Shown here in pieces: positions 33,120 to 42,837 of a DNA stretch of 46,046 nucleotides. Below the pieces are notes generated by a model that worked only from the letters and a program-made list of their open reading frames with translations, was not told where the DNA came from and made no database searches. The translations under genes and the position numbers were made by a program. Location of the stretch: contig JAKVKH010000028.1 of assembly GCA_022486625.1 (NCBI GenBank), positions 1-46,046 on the forward strand. Reading direction: 5' to 3'. How positions within the stretch are numbered: the first letter of the stretch is position 1; each line of letters begins with the position of its first letter. The stretch comes from Butyrivibrio sp. (GTDB lineage: Bacteria > Bacillota > Clostridia > Lachnospirales > Lachnospiraceae).

Positions 33120-33976
33120 TGAATACAAAAGTAAAAAAAAGCAAAGCGGAAAATCCACTGATCAATGCGCTGGTGATCCTGGCGTGTTGCTGCTATCTTT
33201 TTCCGATCTATCTGATTCTGACCAACTCTTTTAAAAGCCGGGCGGAAATGTATGAAAATATGATGGCACTTCCGTCGAAGCTGTCAATGAAATATTACAT
33301 TCGGGCACTGGATAAAATGAATTTTATGATATCTCTCAGAAATTCTGTGATTATGACTGTTTTTTCTATTGTCATGATTGTTGTGCTGACTTCAATGACT
33401 GCCTGGGTGCTGGCCAGAAGTGCAGACAGATGGAGCAGATTTCTGTTTGGTGTACTTGTTGCAACAATGCTGATTCCGTTTCAGACCATTATGATGCCGC
33501 TGATGCAGGAGATGAACTGGATCGGGCAGAACCTTCATATTCAAATGACGGATACGCTTCCGGGACTGATGTTTATGTATATTGGTTTCGGTGCCGGTAT
33601 GGGCGTCTTTTTGTATCACGGATTTATTTCTTCAGTGCCGATTTCACTGGAAGAAGCAGCAACAATTGATGGATGCAGTACATGGGGACTGTTCTGGAAA
33701 ATTGTATTTCCGATCCTGAAGCCGACAACGATGACGGTGATTATTCTGGATGTTATCTGGATCTGGAATGATTATCTGCTTCCGTCGCTGACACTGAAGT
33801 CCAAAATGAACCGTACGATTCCGATTTCAACGGCGAAGTTTTTCGGACAGTATACCATCAGCTGGAATGAAGCAATGGCGGCACTTGTGGTGACGATCAT
33901 TCCGGTGGCACTGTTTTATCTGAGCTGTCAGAAATATATTGTGAAAGGTGTTGCTGCAGGTGCAGTCAAAGGATGA
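33119..33976 (+). CDS. CUT1 sugar ABC permease (MalG-type)
   Basis: The 285-residue protein has six predicted helices, the EAA loop EEAATIDGCSTWGLFWKIVFPILKP and the MalG-like ending QKYIVKGVAAGAVKG. It begins in the TAATG overlap with the MalF-type gene and ends within a few bases of the GH65 start, showing tight translational coupling. Confidence 0.9.
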   Translation: MNTKVKKSKAENPLINALVILACCCYLFPIYLILTNSFKSRAEMYENMMALPSKLSMKYYIRALDKMNFMISLRNSVIMTVFSIVMIVVLTSMTAWVLARSADRWSRFLFGVLVATMLIPFQTIMMPLMQEMNWIGQNLHIQMTDTLPGLMFMYIGFGAGMGVFLYHGFISSVPISLEEAATIDGCSTWGLFWKIVFPILKPTTMTVIILDVIWIWNDYLLPSLTLKSKMNRTIPISTAKFFGQYTISWNEAMAALVVTIIPVALFYLSCQKYIVKGVAAGAVKG

Positions 33977-33981
33977 AATCA

Positions 33982-36321
33982 ATGAAAAAATGTATTATCA
34001 GGGAGCAGAAGAAATTTGAAGAAAAGTCAAATGCGCTCTATGAGACACTTTTTTCCTGTGCAAATGGATATCTCGGAATCAGAGGATGCCTTGAAGAAGG
34101 CGTACCGGATGGCTGGAATACGATGCGGGGCATGTATATCAATGGCTTTTATGATGTCATTCCGATGAAGCAGGCGGAGAATCTCTGTAATTTCATAGAA
34201 AAAAAGGAAACTATGGTGAATGTGGCAGATTTGCAGACCATTCGCCTGCGTGTCTGCGGAGAACCTTTTGATCTGTCGGCAGGTACGATCCTTTCGAACA
34301 GACGGATTTTGAATATGGAGGAGGGGTACACGCTTCGCGATGTAACATGGTGTTCTCCCGGTGGAAAAAAGCTGCAGATTCAGATAAAACGTATGGCTTC
34401 GTTTGAGAAGCTGACGCTGTTTACGATGGAATACCGGGTTACACCGCTGAATTTCAGCGGTAACGTACAGCTTGAATCCATGCATATTGCTGATGTCAGA
34501 AATTATTCGAATCCGGCAGATCCGCGGCTTGCGGCGGAAAGCCTGCAGAACCTGCAGGTGATTTCGATGGAAACAGGACAGGGACGGAGCATTTCTGTTG
34601 GCAGGACTTCAGAAAGCGGCCTGCGGATGTGTGCTGCCTGTGGACATCATGTAAAAATAACGGCGGAGAATCAGATAAAGGAGCAGAGCGTGCCGGAAAA
34701 TAGCAGCATCCGGTGTTCACTGTCCTCTGATGGCAAAACGGAAAGCTGTTTTCTGGTGCAGGCAAAGGTAACAGAAAAAGAACAGCTGATTCTTGAAAAA
34801 TACTGTGTACTGACAGATTCCATACGATATGCAGATGTACAGAAAGCAGCGGCCGAGGACCTTCAGGAAGCACTTTTGAAAGGGCTGAGTTACTATGAAG
34901 AGGCACAGAGGCAGTATCTGGCAAGATTCTGGAACCAGTGTGAAATGGAAATTGATGGTGATGAATCCATGAACAATGCAGTTGCATTTAATATGTACCA
35001 GCTTCTGCAATCAGCAGCGAAGGATTCTCATTGCAGTGTTGCAGCCAAAGGACTCAGCGGAGAAGGTTATGAGGGACATTATTTCTGGGATACGGAAATG
35101 TTCATTCTGCCGTTTTTTATTCTGACCAATCCGGATATGGCCAGAATGCTGCTCTCTTATCGGTATGATACGCTGGATAAAGCGAGGGAAAATGCAAAGC
35201 TCCTGGGACACAGGAAAGGCGCGCTTTTCCCATGGCGGACTATCACCGGAGTGGAGTGTTCAGGATATTTTCCATCAGGGACAGCGCAGTATCACATTGA
35301 CAGTGATATTGCCTACGCGGTGATTCAATATTATCTGACAACCGGTGACCTTGATTTCATTGAGGAAAAGGGCGCAGAGATTGTGCTTGAAACAGCAAGA
35401 CTCTGGATGGATACCGGTAACTATGCAGGGGAGTATTTTGTAATCAATGATGTGACAGGACCGGATGAATATACCTGCATGGTGAACAATAATTATTATA
35501 CGAATTGTGGTGCCAGGTATAACCTTGCATGGGCGGTGCGTTTTATGAAAATTCTGCAGGAAACAGGCAGAGACCGGAAACTGTCGGAAAAACTGAAGGT
35601 AACAGAAGAAGAGCTTTGCCGGATGCAGGAAGCTTCAGACAGAATGCTTCTGCCGTATGATCAGAAGCTGGGGATTAACCCGCAGGATGATTCTTTTTTG
35701 CAGAAGCCGCGCTGGGAGCTGGCGCAGACACCAAAGGAAAATTTTCCGCTTCTGCTTCACTATCACCCGCTTCATCTCTATCGTTACCAGGTCTGCAAGC
35801 AGGCAGATACTGTACTGGCTTACTTCCTGTATGAGACAGAGCAGAGCATTGAGGTAATGAAACGCAGCTATCAGTATTATGAGGCAATTACGACACATGA
35901 TTCATCTCTTTCCACCTGTGTGTTCAGTATTGTGGCATCGCGTCTTGGGATGGAGGAAAAAGGATATTCCTATTTCGGTCATTCTGCAGAGATGGATCTG
36001 GAAAACACGCATAATAACACAAAGGATGGCATTCATACCGCCAATATGGGCGGGTGTTATATGGCAATCGTAAATGGATTTGCCGGTCTTCGGATTAACA
36101 CAGAGGGAATTTCGATTGCCCCGTTTTTACCTCCGGACTGGAATAAATACAGATTTAAACTGCGCTACAGGGGAAGTCTTCTTCAGGTAGAAGTCAGAAA
36201 GGGTAGAGTTACAGTGAGTGTTCTGGAAGGAAAAGAGGTAAAGATAAGAATATGGGAGCATTTCTGCAGAATTATGCAAGGAGAGAAAGTTGAATACGAA
36301 AATCAGAGCAGTCATATTTGA
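33982..36321 (+). CDS. GH65 disaccharide phosphorylase
   Basis: The 779-residue enzyme of glycoside hydrolase family 65 has the N-terminal FEEKSNALYETLFSCANGYLGIRGCLEEG, the GYEGHYFWDTEMFILPFF core motif, and VTGPDEY with general acid Glu496. The family phosphorolyses maltose, trehalose, kojibiose or nigerose to beta-glucose 1-phosphate plus glucose. I cannot tell which from sequence. ATG 33982 is placed eight bases after AAAGGA; an in-frame ATG at 33973 overlaps the permease stop. It works in the cytoplasm on the imported sugar, and its product feeds the beta-phosphoglucomutase encoded next, whose start overlaps this gene's end by 32 bp. Confidence 0.9.
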   Translation: MKKCIIREQKKFEEKSNALYETLFSCANGYLGIRGCLEEGVPDGWNTMRGMYINGFYDVIPMKQAENLCNFIEKKETMVNVADLQTIRLRVCGEPFDLSAGTILSNRRILNMEEGYTLRDVTWCSPGGKKLQIQIKRMASFEKLTLFTMEYRVTPLNFSGNVQLESMHIADVRNYSNPADPRLAAESLQNLQVISMETGQGRSISVGRTSESGLRMCAACGHHVKITAENQIKEQSVPENSSIRCSLSSDGKTESCFLVQAKVTEKEQLILEKYCVLTDSIRYADVQKAAAEDLQEALLKGLSYYEEAQRQYLARFWNQCEMEIDGDESMNNAVAFNMYQLLQSAAKDSHCSVAAKGLSGEGYEGHYFWDTEMFILPFFILTNPDMARMLLSYRYDTLDKARENAKLLGHRKGALFPWRTITGVECSGYFPSGTAQYHIDSDIAYAVIQYYLTTGDLDFIEEKGAEIVLETARLWMDTGNYAGEYFVINDVTGPDEYTCMVNNNYYTNCGARYNLAWAVRFMKILQETGRDRKLSEKLKVTEEELCRMQEASDRMLLPYDQKLGINPQDDSFLQKPRWELAQTPKENFPLLLHYHPLHLYRYQVCKQADTVLAYFLYETEQSIEVMKRSYQYYEAITTHDSSLSTCVFSIVASRLGMEEKGYSYFGHSAEMDLENTHNNTKDGIHTANMGGCYMAIVNGFAGLRINTEGISIAPFLPPDWNKYRFKLRYRGSLLQVEVRKGRVTVSVLEGKEVKIRIWEHFCRIMQGEKVEYENQSSHI

Positions 36322-36949
36322 CCTGGACGGAGTACTTGTTTTTACAGACCGTTTTCATTATCAGGCGTGGAAAAAAATTGCAGATGAATTAAAGATTCCT
36401 TTTGATGAGCAGATCAATAACCGCCTGCGCGGGGTAAGTCGCATGGAAAGTCTGGAAATCATTCTGGAACAGTATTATGGAACGCCATTAAGCAGTACCT
36501 GTAAAGAAGCACTGGCAGAGAAAAAGAACGGAATTTACAGGGAACTTCTTACGCAGATGTCTTCGGCGGATGTTTCAGATGCCGTAAGGGATACACTTAC
36601 GCAGCTGAAAAAGAAAAACTGTCTTCTGGCAGTCGGATCCTCCAGCAGAAATACGCGGTTTATTCTGGAAAGAGTGCAGCTGACTGATGTATTTGATGCA
36701 GTTGCAGACGGCACGATGATTTCAAGATCCAAACCGGATCCCGAAGTGTTTCTGAAAGCTGCAGAGCTTCTGAAGATAGCGCCAGGACAGTGTCTTGTTG
36801 TAGAGGATGCGGATGCCGGAATTGAAGCAGGAAAGCGTGCCTGTATGCGGACGGCTGCTATCGGAGATGCGGCAGCGCATGGAAAAGCAGATTATATACT
36901 CTCATCCCTTACGGAGCTTTTAAGTATTCTGGATGATAAAAAAAGATAA
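36290..36949 (+). CDS. pgmB: Beta-phosphoglucomutase
   Basis: The 219-residue HAD-superfamily enzyme begins [23 protein letters not shown], with nucleophile Asp11 and acid/base Asp13, and has the cap [15 protein letters not shown] typical of beta-phosphoglucomutase, then [13 protein letters not shown] and [15 protein letters not shown]. It converts beta-glucose 1-phosphate to glucose 6-phosphate. The start codon is TTG with AGGAGA five bases upstream; no better ATG fits. It overlaps the GH65 gene by 32 bp, fitting sequential enzymes: phosphorolysis, then isomerisation into glycolysis without spending ATP on that glucose unit. Confidence 0.9.
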   Translation: MNTKIRAVIFDLDGVLVFTDRFHYQAWKKIADELKIPFDEQINNRLRGVSRMESLEIILEQYYGTPLSSTCKEALAEKKNGIYRELLTQMSSADVSDAVRDTLTQLKKKNCLLAVGSSSRNTRFILERVQLTDVFDAVADGTMISRSKPDPEVFLKAAELLKIAPGQCLVVEDADAGIEAGKRACMRTAAIGDAAAHGKADYILSSLTELLSILDDKKR

Positions 36950-36951
36950 GG

Positions 36952-36960
36952 TGGTATAAT
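36952..36960 (+). promoter_or_regulatory. Extended -10 promoter for the hybrid kinase
   Basis: TGGTATAAT (TGn plus perfect -10) at 36952-36960 just after pgmB. No good -35 is visible. Transcription from here would start near 36967 and give a leader of nearly 100 nt. Confidence 0.5.
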
Positions 36961-37014
36961 AAATACAGGTGCAGGGGCATCTGTATTTATGACGCTCAGG
37001 TACAGAGGCATCTG
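36961..37014 (+). repeat. 31-bp-spaced direct repeats and hairpin in kinase leader
   Basis: CAGGTGCAGGGGCATCTG (36966-36983) and CAGGTACAGAGGCATCTG (36997-37014) match at 16 of 18 positions and start 31 bp apart, about three helix turns. The first copy lies inside a 12-bp stem (36961-36972 / 36977-36988, one G-T pair, AGGG loop). No T-run follows, so it is not a good terminator. A tandem binding site for a response regulator or other factor is a reasonable guess. Confidence 0.5.
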
Positions 37015-37062
37015 CCCTACAGACTTCACATTAATGATGACTCCGATGAAAGGAGTACACAG

Positions 37063-39213
37063 ATGAAGCATACAGGGTCAAAGCAGGCGATGAAACTCAG
37101 AATGGTACTTATTTTTCTGATCGTCCTGGTACTTTCTGTTCCGGTATTTTTTACGATATATAAGATGAGACTTTTTGCGCCTGAGCCTGCGGTAAAGATA
37201 CAGTCCACAGTGACGGATCCGGATGCCGGGACGCTTGTTTTTGTTGCAGATTATGATTTTAATCCATATTCTTTTGTGGATGAGAATGGAAATCCCAGCG
37301 GACTTGATATCGAACTGGCAACAGAAATTGCAAATCGTATGAATAAAAAAGTGAAAATCGTTCTTGGAGACTGGCCTACCTGCAAGAGTATGATACAGAG
37401 CAGCAAGGCGGATGTCCTTCTGGGGCTTGAGATTTTCGCAGATGAAAGTAAGACTTCGACCATCAAGACCATTCCGGTCGCCCATGATGCGCTTAAGATC
37501 TATGGGAAAAAATCCATAAAAAATGTTGGGTCACTTTATCATAAAAAGGTGGCGGTTTCGAACGGTTCAATTCTGACAAAGCTTTTTCAACTGGGCTGTG
37601 AATATGTCGGATACAATACCAGTACGGAGATTCTGCATGCAGTTGCAGATGGAGAAGCGGATTATGGAATCTGTCATGCGTCCGTAGCTTCGAAGATCAT
37701 AAAACGGGACCATCTGGATCTGGTGCCATCGATCACGCTGATGGAAAGCTTTCCGGCGCTTGGTGTCAGGGAGACAGCGCCGGAACTGAAGGAACCGCTG
37801 AATGCTGTCATCAGGGACATGAGCGATGATGGTACAATTGCCGGACTTTATGACAAATGGATTAATCAGAATGTCAATGACAAATCATTCCGGGAAGTGT
37901 TCAATGACAGTTTTGCTTTCTATATTTCCTATTTTCTGTTTTCTGTGATTATCATTCTGGCAGTCGGTTATATGTTGTCGATGCTGCAGATCAGAGAGAA
38001 CAGGCTCAAAACAATTCTGTCCTATCAGGAGGTGCTCGAAAAGGAGAAAAGGCAGGCAGAGGCGGCCAGCAGAGCCAAATCTACTTTTCTGTTTAATATG
38101 TCCCACGATATCCGTACGCCGATGAATGCCATTCTCGGATTCAATGAGATTGCAATCAGCCATATCGACGATCGCAGAGCGGCACTGGATGCGCTGAAAA
38201 AAGCAAGATCTTCCAGTGAACATATGCTGAATATCATTAATGACATTCTGGATATGGCAAGGATTGAAAGCGGTAAGATGGATCTGAATATAAAGGTAAT
38301 CAACGTCAGGCAGCTTGTTTCCCGGATGGAAGAGATGTTCCGGCTTTCCATGGAACAGAAGGGAATAAAATTTGTTGTAATTGATGATACAAAAGAAGGC
38401 TATGTATATGGAGATGATCTTCGGATTACGCAGATCATAGCGAATCTCCTGAGTAATGCCATGAAGTTTACGCAGCCGGGAGGAACCGTAATCTATCATG
38501 GGATCGAGCGCAGGGCGTCGGAAGCGGGATATGTGGAGTATGAAGTCCACGTGAAGGATAATGGAATCGGGATGAGCAAGGAATTCCAGAATCGGCTGTT
38601 TCAGGCATTTGAACGGGAAAAAAATGCAACGGTAAGCGGTGTGGAAGGAACAGGACTGGGGTTGTCCATTGCCAGAAATCTGGCGGAGCTGATGGGTGGC
38701 AGTCTGAATTTTACCAGTAAGGAAAAAGAGGGTTCGGAATTTGTCTTTTCCTTCAGGGCAAAAGTTGCGGCGCCTGAAGATGCGGAACCTGAGAAAGCGG
38801 AAGAAAAGCGGGACCTGTCCGGGAAACGGATTCTGGTTGTGGAAGATAATGAACTGAACCGGGAAATCGTGCATACGCTTTTAGAGGATGCGGGAATCCG
38901 GATTGAAGAAGCGGAAAATGGAGAGATTGCAGTAGAAAAGGTGGCACAGTCAGCACCTGGTTATTTTGATCTGATCCTGATGGACATTCAGATGCCGGTT
39001 ATGAACGGATATGAGGCCTGTAAGAGAATCAGACAGTTGAAGAATAAGAAGCTGGCAGGGATTCCGATTGCAGCAATGACGGCGAATGCATTTGAAGAAG
39101 ATCGGGAAAGGGCAACCAGAGCAGGTATGAATGACTATATTGCAAAGCCGGTAAATATGAAGGATCTGATGCGGGTAATAGGGAAACTTATTTTTGATGT
39201 AAATGAAATATAA
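37063..39213 (+). CDS. Hybrid sensor histidine kinase with solute-binding sensor
   Basis: The 716-residue protein has an N-terminal membrane helix (about 13-33), an extracellular SBP_bac_3 domain (about 50-272; [30 protein letters not shown]), a second helix (about 287-309), a HisKA domain with [16 protein letters not shown] (phospho-acceptor His348), a HATPase domain ([26 protein letters not shown]) and a C-terminal receiver ([14 protein letters not shown], phospho-acceptor Asp641; terminal AKPVNMKDL). It likely senses an amino acid or similar small molecule outside the cell. No HPt or DNA-binding output is attached, so a separate phosphotransfer partner is needed. AAAGGAG supports the start. 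The neighbours are phosphate transport and GGDEF genes. Confidence 0.9.
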   Translation: MKHTGSKQAMKLRMVLIFLIVLVLSVPVFFTIYKMRLFAPEPAVKIQSTVTDPDAGTLVFVADYDFNPYSFVDENGNPSGLDIELATEIANRMNKKVKIVLGDWPTCKSMIQSSKADVLLGLEIFADESKTSTIKTIPVAHDALKIYGKKSIKNVGSLYHKKVAVSNGSILTKLFQLGCEYVGYNTSTEILHAVADGEADYGICHASVASKIIKRDHLDLVPSITLMESFPALGVRETAPELKEPLNAVIRDMSDDGTIAGLYDKWINQNVNDKSFREVFNDSFAFYISYFLFSVIIILAVGYMLSMLQIRENRLKTILSYQEVLEKEKRQAEAASRAKSTFLFNMSHDIRTPMNAILGFNEIAISHIDDRRAALDALKKARSSSEHMLNIINDILDMARIESGKMDLNIKVINVRQLVSRMEEMFRLSMEQKGIKFVVIDDTKEGYVYGDDLRITQIIANLLSNAMKFTQPGGTVIYHGIERRASEAGYVEYEVHVKDNGIGMSKEFQNRLFQAFEREKNATVSGVEGTGLGLSIARNLAELMGGSLNFTSKEKEGSEFVFSFRAKVAAPEDAEPEKAEEKRDLSGKRILVVEDNELNREIVHTLLEDAGIRIEEAENGEIAVEKVAQSAPGYFDLILMDIQMPVMNGYEACKRIRQLKNKKLAGIPIAAMTANAFEEDRERATRAGMNDYIAKPVNMKDLMRVIGKLIFDVNEI

Positions 39214-39267
39214 ATCTGATAATATGAAATGAACGGATCTTGAATTCATATTTTGGAGGATAAAAAC

Positions 39268-40320
39268 ATGCAGATCGGATTTACACAGTTTCTGTCCCTG
39301 GTTACACATAATCCGCTGATGATGATCACTGCGATTCTCACGCTTGCAGTAATCATGGTAAACGGATGGACGGATGCACCCAATGCGATTGCAACCTGCG
39401 TTTCGACACGGGCACTGCCGGCGAAACAGGCGATCATGATGGCTGCAGTCATGAATTTCTGCGGTGTTCTGGTCATGACCATGATCAATGCCAAGGTTGC
39501 CATGACAATTTACAACATGGTAGATTTCGGAGGAAATACCGGGAATGCGACCAAGGCTTTGTGTGCAGCTCTGGTTGCGATTGTTGTCTGGGCGGTGGCT
39601 GCCTGGAAATTCGGAATCCCGACGTCGGAAAGTCATGCACTGATAGCAGGTCTTTCGGGAGCAGCAATTGCACTCCAGAACAGTATGCAGGGAATTAACT
39701 GGGGAGAATGGGTCAAGGTAATCTATGGACTGGTTCTTTCTACGGTGCTGGGATTTGCACTGGGCTATCTGGTGGTAAAGATTGTAGGATTTCTGTTTAA
39801 GGATACGGATCGCAGAAAGACGATCGGCGCATTCAAGGGGGCGCAGATTTTCGGCGGAGTGGCAATGGCATTCATGCATGGCGCACAGGACGGGCAGAAG
39901 TTCATGAGCGTATTTCTGCTGGGAATTGCACTTTCAAGCGGAAACGGAGATGCATCGAACTTCATCGTACCGTTATGGCTGATGGTGCTGTGCTCTGTTG
40001 TAATGGGACTTGGTACATCCATTGGCGGCTATCGGATTATCAAATCCGTTGGCATGGATATGGTAAAACTGGATACCTATCAGGGATTTTCCGCAGATGT
40101 TGCCGCAGCTGCATGCCTTCTTTTTTCTTCTGTGACCGGTATTCCGGTCAGCACGACACATACCAAGACAACGGCGATTATGGGTGTCGGCGCTGCAAAA
40201 CGGTTATCGGCGGTGAACTGGGGTGTTGTAAAGGATATGGTACTGACCTGGGTACTGACCTTCCCGGGATGCGGACTTCTGGGTTATCTGATGGCGAAGC
40301 TGTTCATGATTGTCTTTTAA
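39268..40320 (+). CDS. PiT-family inorganic phosphate transporter
   Basis: The 350-residue membrane protein carries both PiT signatures: NGWTDAPNAIATCVSTRAL near the N-terminus and GIPVSTTHTKTTAIMGVG near the C-terminus, on about 10 helices. It imports metal-phosphate complexes using the proton or sodium gradient. ATG 39268 has GGAGGA seven bases before it; an in-frame TTG at 39253 would place that ribosome site inside the gene. The DUF47 gene 15 bp downstream is its usual partner. Confidence 0.9.
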   Translation: MQIGFTQFLSLVTHNPLMMITAILTLAVIMVNGWTDAPNAIATCVSTRALPAKQAIMMAAVMNFCGVLVMTMINAKVAMTIYNMVDFGGNTGNATKALCAALVAIVVWAVAAWKFGIPTSESHALIAGLSGAAIALQNSMQGINWGEWVKVIYGLVLSTVLGFALGYLVVKIVGFLFKDTDRRKTIGAFKGAQIFGGVAMAFMHGAQDGQKFMSVFLLGIALSSGNGDASNFIVPLWLMVLCSVVMGLGTSIGGYRIIKSVGMDMVKLDTYQGFSADVAAAACLLFSSVTGIPVSTTHTKTTAIMGVGAAKRLSAVNWGVVKDMVLTWVLTFPGCGLLGYLMAKLFMIVF

Positions 40321-40335
40321 AGGAGATAAAACAAA

Positions 40336-40959
40336 ATGGGAAAGAAAAAACATTATAACTATTTCAAGGGATATTCAGACTGCACCAACTGCGCGACATG
40401 GGCGGCTAAAGCACTGGACAAGGCAGTAACGGAATACTCACCGGAAACGGCACAGGCCAGCATGAACGAAATTCATGGAATTGAGCATGAATCCGATAAT
40501 GTAAAGCACAATATGATTGAAAATCTGGCAGCAGAATTTCTGCCGCCGATTGAGCGCCAGGATATTTCTTCTCTGATGAATGAACTGGATAATGTAGTGG
40601 ATGGCATTGATGAAGTCATGATGATGATGTGCATGTATCGTGTGGAAAAAGTCCGCGATGACATGCCGGATTTTACCAAGATGCTGATTCGTTGCTGCGA
40701 GGGACTCGCAGAGCTGGTGGAGGAATTTGAGAACTTTAAAAAGTCCAAATCCATCAAGGAAAAAATCATCAGAGTAAACAGTCTGGAATCAGAAGGCGAT
40801 ACGATTTATTTCAATGCGATTAGCTCTCTTTTTGAAACGTGCAAGGATCCGGTGGAAATTATGATCTGGAAGGAAATCTATGGACGTCTTGAAGAGTGCT
40901 TTGATTCCTGTGAGCATGCAGCAGATATGATTGAGGACATTATTCTGTCCAACAGCTGA
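40336..40959 (+). CDS. DUF47/PhoU-like partner of the PiT transporter
   Basis: The 207-residue, mostly helical cytoplasmic protein is of the DUF47 (PhoU-like, TIGR00153) family. It has the conserved EHESDNVKHNMIENL and LNELDNVVDGIDEVM-like acidic helices that bind metal, and ends CFDSCEHAADMIEDIIL. Such proteins sit beside PiT transporters and are thought to control phosphate uptake. AGGAG upstream fits the start. Same operon as the transporter. Confidence 0.9.
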   Translation: MGKKKHYNYFKGYSDCTNCATWAAKALDKAVTEYSPETAQASMNEIHGIEHESDNVKHNMIENLAAEFLPPIERQDISSLMNELDNVVDGIDEVMMMMCMYRVEKVRDDMPDFTKMLIRCCEGLAELVEEFENFKKSKSIKEKIIRVNSLESEGDTIYFNAISSLFETCKDPVEIMIWKEIYGRLEECFDSCEHAADMIEDIILSNS

Positions 40960-41019
40960 GCAGACATAAGACAGTAACAAAACAAAAAAACTGTAAACTG
41001 GTTTTCCTGTAAGAATATC

Positions 41020-41028
41020 TGATATAAT
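41020..41028 (+). promoter_or_regulatory. Extended -10 promoter for TPR-GGDEF gene
   Basis: TGATATAAT at 41020-41028 in an AT-rich gap after the DUF47 gene. No consensus -35 is seen. The likely start is near 41035, giving a leader of about 60 nt, too short for a known c-di-GMP riboswitch. Confidence 0.5.
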
Positions 41029-41097
41029 CAGAAATATAAGGACAATTATATAAAAAGAAAGAAAAATACGGGAAAGACAAAAAAGCAGGAGATGGGA

Positions 41098-42771
41098 ATG
41101 AAAGAAGACCTGTTTGCAGGATACAGCTCTGAATTTCGGAAAGAACTTGAATATCTCAAAAAATATAACGGCGCAGATGATGAAGAACTGCGCCGGCACA
41201 TAGAGTGCGCTCTGTCATTTGCCAGAGAAGACGGTGCGGAAGATACCATGGGCATTACCTATTATTATATAGCGAATGCCTTCTTTTTTACTGAAAATCT
41301 GAAGGAAACCAAGCATTATGCGGATCTTGCCGGAACCTGCCTGATGAACACACAGAATTACGTCATGCTGATGTATCTGTATAATCTGTATGGCGTAATC
41401 ATGATTATGGAAGGAAATGATAATGCTGCAGCCGATTATCTGATGACGGTAATCGATCTGGCAAAAGAGCATCAGGCATATATCATGGGCGGAATGGCCT
41501 GCGAGAATATCGGCGGGATCTACGTTTCCTATGGTGCCTATGATGAAGCACTGCCGATGTACCAGAAGAGCAGAAGAATGTTTGCGAAGGATAAAAATGC
41601 CGCGCAGCTGCTGTATATAATGATCAATTTACAGGCATGGTCCGGAATCTGTATGCTTCATACAGGCCGGATGCAGAATATCATAGAGTATGAAAATACG
41701 CTTGAACAGCTGGTTCGCAGGGCAGAAGACGCCGGTAGGAATTATCCGAAATTTGCGGTATTTCTGTTCCGGGCACAGGAGCTTGTGCTTGCGGGGGAGA
41801 GAGATTCTGAAAAAGCAGCGGAAGTGATTGCCGAGCTGGAGAAAATGGCAGATGAAGCACCTTATTCAGAATATTATCTGGAATACAGGGATTACTATGA
41901 GCTGCTGATGAAATATGGTGACCGGCAGAAAACAGCGCATTTTGCGCAGCGTCTTAAGGATATTATTGCAGACAGCGGATTTACGGATTATATGAAGGTC
42001 GCGGTATGTGCAATGCTGATCAGGTGCTGCAGATGGCTTGGGGAAGAGGAAGAAGCGCAGAAATACTGCGTCATTTATTTTGAACTGTCATCGATAAAAC
42101 TCAGGCAGACCTGTAATAATATCCACAATACAGTGGAAACACACGAACGGATCTACGGAATGCATAAGGCGCAGCAGAAAATCCTGCTGGAAAATCAGAA
42201 GCTTGCAATGGAAGCCAGAATGGATGAACTTACAGGGATTCCCAACAGGGCGGCATTTGACGATCAGATGGAAAAAATGTTTGCGGAGCCGCAGCTTCCG
42301 GAATGCTCCTTTGCAATAGAAATACTGGATATTGATCAGTTTAAATCCATTAATGATACCTACGGGCATCTGGCAGGAGATGACTGTCTCAGGGTTCTGG
42401 GAAAGTGCCTTCAGAAAGCGGCATTGGATGAACATTTTTTTGCAGCCAGATATGGCGGTGATGAATTTGTTGTAATTATCAAGGATAAGACACGGGAGGA
42501 AATCGGAGAATTTGCCTCGGCGCTTCTGGAAGCGGTGAAGAAAGAAAATATTCCCAATATTAATTCCGGCGTGGAAAGCTATGTCACCATCAGTCAGGGA
42601 ATCTGCTGTCATGAAAGCTGCCATGAAAGAGTCAGCGTGCTGGAATGCCTTGCACAGGCGGATCGCGCATTGTATCTGGCAAAGCAGAAGGGCGGAAACC
42701 GTTTCGAAATACTGATGAATACAGATGTGAGTCCGGAGGATAAGACCTGGATTGGCAAAAGAAGAGATTGA
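41098..42771 (+). CDS. Cytoplasmic TPR-GGDEF diguanylate cyclase
   Basis: The 557-residue protein has no membrane segment. The N-terminal 365 residues are helical with tetratricopeptide-like repeats (ITYYYIANAFFFTENLKETKHYADLA; VMLMYLYNLYGVIMIMEGNDNAAADYL; ACENIGGIYVSYGAYDEALPMYQKS). A GGDEF domain (about 380-545) follows DELTGIPNRAAFD, with intact GGDEF at 453-457, so it should make cyclic di-GMP. No RxxD inhibitory site is seen before the motif. ATG 41098 follows AGGAG and is preferred to 41092. The TPR part probably binds a protein or peptide signal. The gene lies directly upstream of a secreted protease and a second GGDEF gene. Confidence 0.9.
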   Translation: MKEDLFAGYSSEFRKELEYLKKYNGADDEELRRHIECALSFAREDGAEDTMGITYYYIANAFFFTENLKETKHYADLAGTCLMNTQNYVMLMYLYNLYGVIMIMEGNDNAAADYLMTVIDLAKEHQAYIMGGMACENIGGIYVSYGAYDEALPMYQKSRRMFAKDKNAAQLLYIMINLQAWSGICMLHTGRMQNIIEYENTLEQLVRRAEDAGRNYPKFAVFLFRAQELVLAGERDSEKAAEVIAELEKMADEAPYSEYYLEYRDYYELLMKYGDRQKTAHFAQRLKDIIADSGFTDYMKVAVCAMLIRCCRWLGEEEEAQKYCVIYFELSSIKLRQTCNNIHNTVETHERIYGMHKAQQKILLENQKLAMEARMDELTGIPNRAAFDDQMEKMFAEPQLPECSFAIEILDIDQFKSINDTYGHLAGDDCLRVLGKCLQKAALDEHFFAARYGGDEFVVIIKDKTREEIGEFASALLEAVKKENIPNINSGVESYVTISQGICCHESCHERVSVLECLAQADRALYLAKQKGGNRFEILMNTDVSPEDKTWIGKRRD

Positions 42772-42837
42772 GCGGGAATCTCAGCCGTGTTATGATAATT
42801 ATGTTCAGATCACATATGGAAGAGAGGTGCTTTTGCA

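Noticed and set aside
36961..36988. Terminator of the pgmB operon
   Set aside because: The stem is strong but is followed by ATGACGCTC with no T-run, and it begins directly at the extended -10 of the next gene.
37885..38874. Long antisense frame opposite the hybrid kinase (329 codons)
   Set aside because: It mirrors kinase codons, has no recognisable domain and no ribosome site that I could find.
38950..39879. Long antisense frame opposite the kinase end and PiT start
   Set aside because: Cys/His-rich shadow composition over two well-supported plus-strand genes.
42772..42837. A c-di-GMP riboswitch before the PPEP-like gene, as in C. difficile
   Set aside because: The gap is only 66 bp and has none of the conserved GEMM core; it holds little more than a possible -10 and the ribosome site.
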